Shown here: positions 25,070-26,511 of the stretch, piece after piece
Layout: each line of letters begins with the position of its first letter
Position numbering within the stretch: position 1 is the stretch's first letter
Assembly (NCBI GenBank): GCA_964405325.1
Contig: CAYONM010000026.1
Span: 1-26,511, forward strand
Direction: 5' to 3'
Length of the DNA: 26,511 bases
From: CAYONM01 sp964405325
GTDB taxonomy: Bacteria; Planctomycetota; UBA11346
Position numbers and translations under genes: made by a program
The notes under the pieces: generated by a model
The model's database searches: none
Told to the model about the DNA's origin: nothing
Seen by the model: only the letters and a program-made list of their open reading frames with translations

Positions 25070-25085
25070 CTGCCGAAACCGGCAG
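25070..25085 (+). other. small perfect hairpin in the ruvB leader
   Basis: CTGCCG and CGGCAG pair perfectly around an AAAC loop in the 202-base divergent region between the pseudokinase and ruvB. Nothing else in this spacer is convincing. Confidence 0.3.
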
Positions 25086-25182
25086 CCTCCAATGCCGTAT
25101 CCCCAGGGACCATCAGATGGCGCAGCCTTCTGGACCAGCCGGGTACTTGCCAGCGGCTTGGTCAGCCCCGAACCTGCTGGCC

Positions 25183-26196
25183 ATGTCGCATCCCGCCGGT
25201 TTCGAACAGCCAGATGATAGCACCGAGCGCGCCCTCCGTCCGCGCAGCCTCCGGGAATTCACCGGACAAAGCGGCGTGGTGCGCAATCTGGGACTGGCCA
25301 TCGAGGCCGCCCAAGCGCGGCAGGAGGCTCTGGACCACGTGTTGCTCTCTGGGCCGCCTGGCCTCGGCAAGACCACCCTGGCGCACATCATGGCGCACGA
25401 GTTGGGAGCCGAGCTGCGCGAGACCGCCGGCCCCATGCTGGAGAAGCCCGGCGACTTGGCTGGCGTGTTGTCGTCGTTGCGACCGGGTTCGGTGCTGTTC
25501 ATCGACGAGGTGCACGCTCTCAAGCGGGTGGTCGAGGAGTATCTCTACTCGGCCATGGAGGACTTCCGTATCGCCATCCAGCTGGGCGAAGGCGCCACCA
25601 CCGACGTGCTCACCATCAATTTAGCGCCGTTCACCTTGGTCGCGGCCACCACCCGCGAGGGCCAGCTGAGCGCGCCTTTCCGGGCCCGCTTCGGCATTCG
25701 CGAACGACTGGATCTGTACAGCGTCGATGAGCTGGTCCGCATCCTGTCGCGCTCGGCCACCTTGCTGGGGGTGGAGGCCGACTACGAAGGTCTGCTTGAG
25801 GTCGCCAAGCGCAGTCGCGGTACGGCGCGGCATGCCAACCATCACCTGCGCCGTATTCGCGACCTGGCCCAGGTCCGTTACGATAACCATATTTCCGAAG
25901 CGGTCGCCGCCGAGGGTCTGAAGATGCTGGGCATCGACCAAGCCGGTCTGACTGAATTGGATCGCCGCATTCTGCGCTGTCTGGCCGAGCACCGTCGTCC
26001 GGTGGGCCTGAAGACCTTGGCGGTGACCATTGGCGAGGAAGAGCACACTATCGAAGATGTGTACGAGCCCTACCTGATCCAGCAGGGCTTTTTGAACAAG
26101 AGCCCCCAGGGCCGACAGCTGTGCAGTCGTGGTTGGGCACACCTGGGCATGCCCGAACCCAGCCGCTGTGACAGCTGGCGCAATTCAGGTGCTTGA
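25183..26196 (+). CDS. ruvB: Holliday junction branch migration helicase RuvB
   Basis: The AAA+ motor that drives branch migration with RuvA is complete: ALRPRSLREFTGQ at the N terminus, Walker A GPPGLGKT (57-64), Walker B LFIDEVHAL, the YLYSAMEDF and TLVAATTREG blocks, the arginine finger in FRARFGIRERL, and the C-terminal winged helix GEEEHTIEDVYEPYLIQQGFL. The 337-residue length is normal. ATG 25183 gives the usual lead of about 17 residues; ATG 25117 adds 22 residues but has a better ribosome site (AGGGA seven bases upstream). ruvA and ruvC are not adjacent. The last ten or so residues (CDSWRNSGA) are encoded opposite a cytochrome c heme motif on the other strand, so this end of the gene may be recombinant. 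Confidence 0.93.
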   Translation: MSHPAGFEQPDDSTERALRPRSLREFTGQSGVVRNLGLAIEAAQARQEALDHVLLSGPPGLGKTTLAHIMAHELGAELRETAGPMLEKPGDLAGVLSSLRPGSVLFIDEVHALKRVVEEYLYSAMEDFRIAIQLGEGATTDVLTINLAPFTLVAATTREGQLSAPFRARFGIRERLDLYSVDELVRILSRSATLLGVEADYEGLLEVAKRSRGTARHANHHLRRIRDLAQVRYDNHISEAVAAEGLKMLGIDQAGLTELDRRILRCLAEHRRPVGLKTLAVTIGEEEHTIEDVYEPYLIQQGFLNKSPQGRQLCSRGWAHLGMPEPSRCDSWRNSGA

Positions 26197-26403
26197 AAAT
26201 GGCCCATCCGGCCAGGGCGGTGTCGTCCGGTCTGGTTCCACCAAGATGCGATTGCCGGCCAGGTATTTTCGGTACCTGGTCCTGACTGGGGACATAGGCG
26301 GCCAGCGCGTCCAGATCGGCGTTGCGGCCGGCCTTGGTCTTGGCCTTGGCCCAGGGAGTTGTGTGGACCGCCGCTGTTGGCCAGAAAACCACAGCCGCCC
26401 AAA
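26166..26403 (-). pseudogene. broken cytochrome c domain fragment
   Basis: On the minus strand one frame reads AGRNADLDALAAYV, then about 22 residues later DTALAGWAIFKHLNCASCHSG. This is the end of one c-type domain, a linker and the start of another with a CxxCH heme site, as in multi-heme cytochrome c or peroxidase-like proteins. The preceding family-like segment (LGGCGFLANSGGPHNSLG) is in a different frame, so there is a frameshift near 26340. Downstream of the heme site the frame enters the antisense of ruvB and stops resembling a cytochrome. With no start, a frameshift and no C-terminal half, it is best read as a decaying remnant. The assignment rests on short motifs only. Confidence 0.5.
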
Positions 26404-26511
26404 TTATTGACGGGTCCCTCAGAGGTCGAATTCGGCACGAATCCGATAAGAGCCAGGCGAGCGCGTCCAAGCGCGAAGCCGTCCGACCGAGCGGCGGTTT
26501 TTTGGCGATAA

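Noticed and set aside
25036..25120. Resemblance to a SAM-I riboswitch core (GAGAG ... GAAACCGGCAG) before ruvB
   Set aside because: The conserved P1 and P3 elements and the GGTGCCAAT segment are not in place, and ruvB is not a known target. The similarity is limited to a few bases.
26412..26430. GAATTCGGCACGA, identical to part of a common cDNA cloning adaptor
   Set aside because: Only 13 bases match, the next base differs from the adaptor, and no vector sequence surrounds it; chance is likelier than contamination.
26476..26505. GC-rich stretch followed by six T residues at the right edge, terminator-like
   Set aside because: The best stem is only four pairs with a large loop, and it lies nearly 300 bases after ruvB.

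Overview
This window comes from a GC-rich, gene-dense bacterial chromosome. It carries about 20 recognisable protein genes plus a few small or broken ones. The dense Ser/Thr phospho-signalling set (a membrane kinase with a large outside domain, a pseudokinase, a PP2C phosphatase, a SpoIIE-type phosphatase and a calcineurin-like phosphoesterase) and the lone housekeeping genes scattered among them suggest a member of the Planctomycetes-Verrucomicrobia-Lentisphaerae group or another kinase-rich phylum. No rRNA or other marker settles the phylum. I found no tRNA, rRNA, CRISPR array, transposase or prophage gene.

Layout. 1-1495 (minus): comF (runs off the left edge) and a LOG-family nucleotide phosphoribohydrolase. 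1496-2101: a repeat-rich spacer with a REP-like inverted repeat and a GTCCA minisatellite. 2102-5545 (minus): an overlapping operon of isochorismatase-family hydrolase, trkA and trkH, with a palindrome over its probable -10 box. 5650-8925 (minus): a PP2C phosphatase and a SpoIIE phosphatase with three N-terminal zinc-ribbon-like repeats. 9166-11159 (minus): an AI-2E family permease and a metallophosphoesterase. 11427-15348 (plus): an NSS sodium symporter with its small subunit, clpP and trpD. 15352-17425 (minus): dnaB and aroK. 17509-20358 (plus): a transmembrane Ser/Thr kinase. 20382-24980 (minus): rnpA, an overlapping acyltransferase, a small acidic protein with its own promoter, a radical SAM/SPASM protein and a pseudokinase. 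25183-26196 (plus): ruvB. Right edge: a broken cytochrome c fragment on the minus strand.

The most interesting signal is a repeated domain of about 45 residues (aromatic-x-x-F, then W-x-C-P-Y-C, then a helix ending H-x(3,4)-C). It occurs three times at the N terminus of the SpoIIE phosphatase (6421-8925). By eye it also occurs twice, without its metal ligands, at the N terminus of the pseudokinase about 16 kb away (23232-24980). The pseudokinase has lost both the HRD and the DFG aspartates. A phosphatase and a dead kinase sharing an undescribed sensor or docking module, in a region that also holds an active kinase and a PP2C phosphatase, looks like a candidate new signalling circuit. That circuit is inference; the motifs and residue losses are read directly from the sequence.
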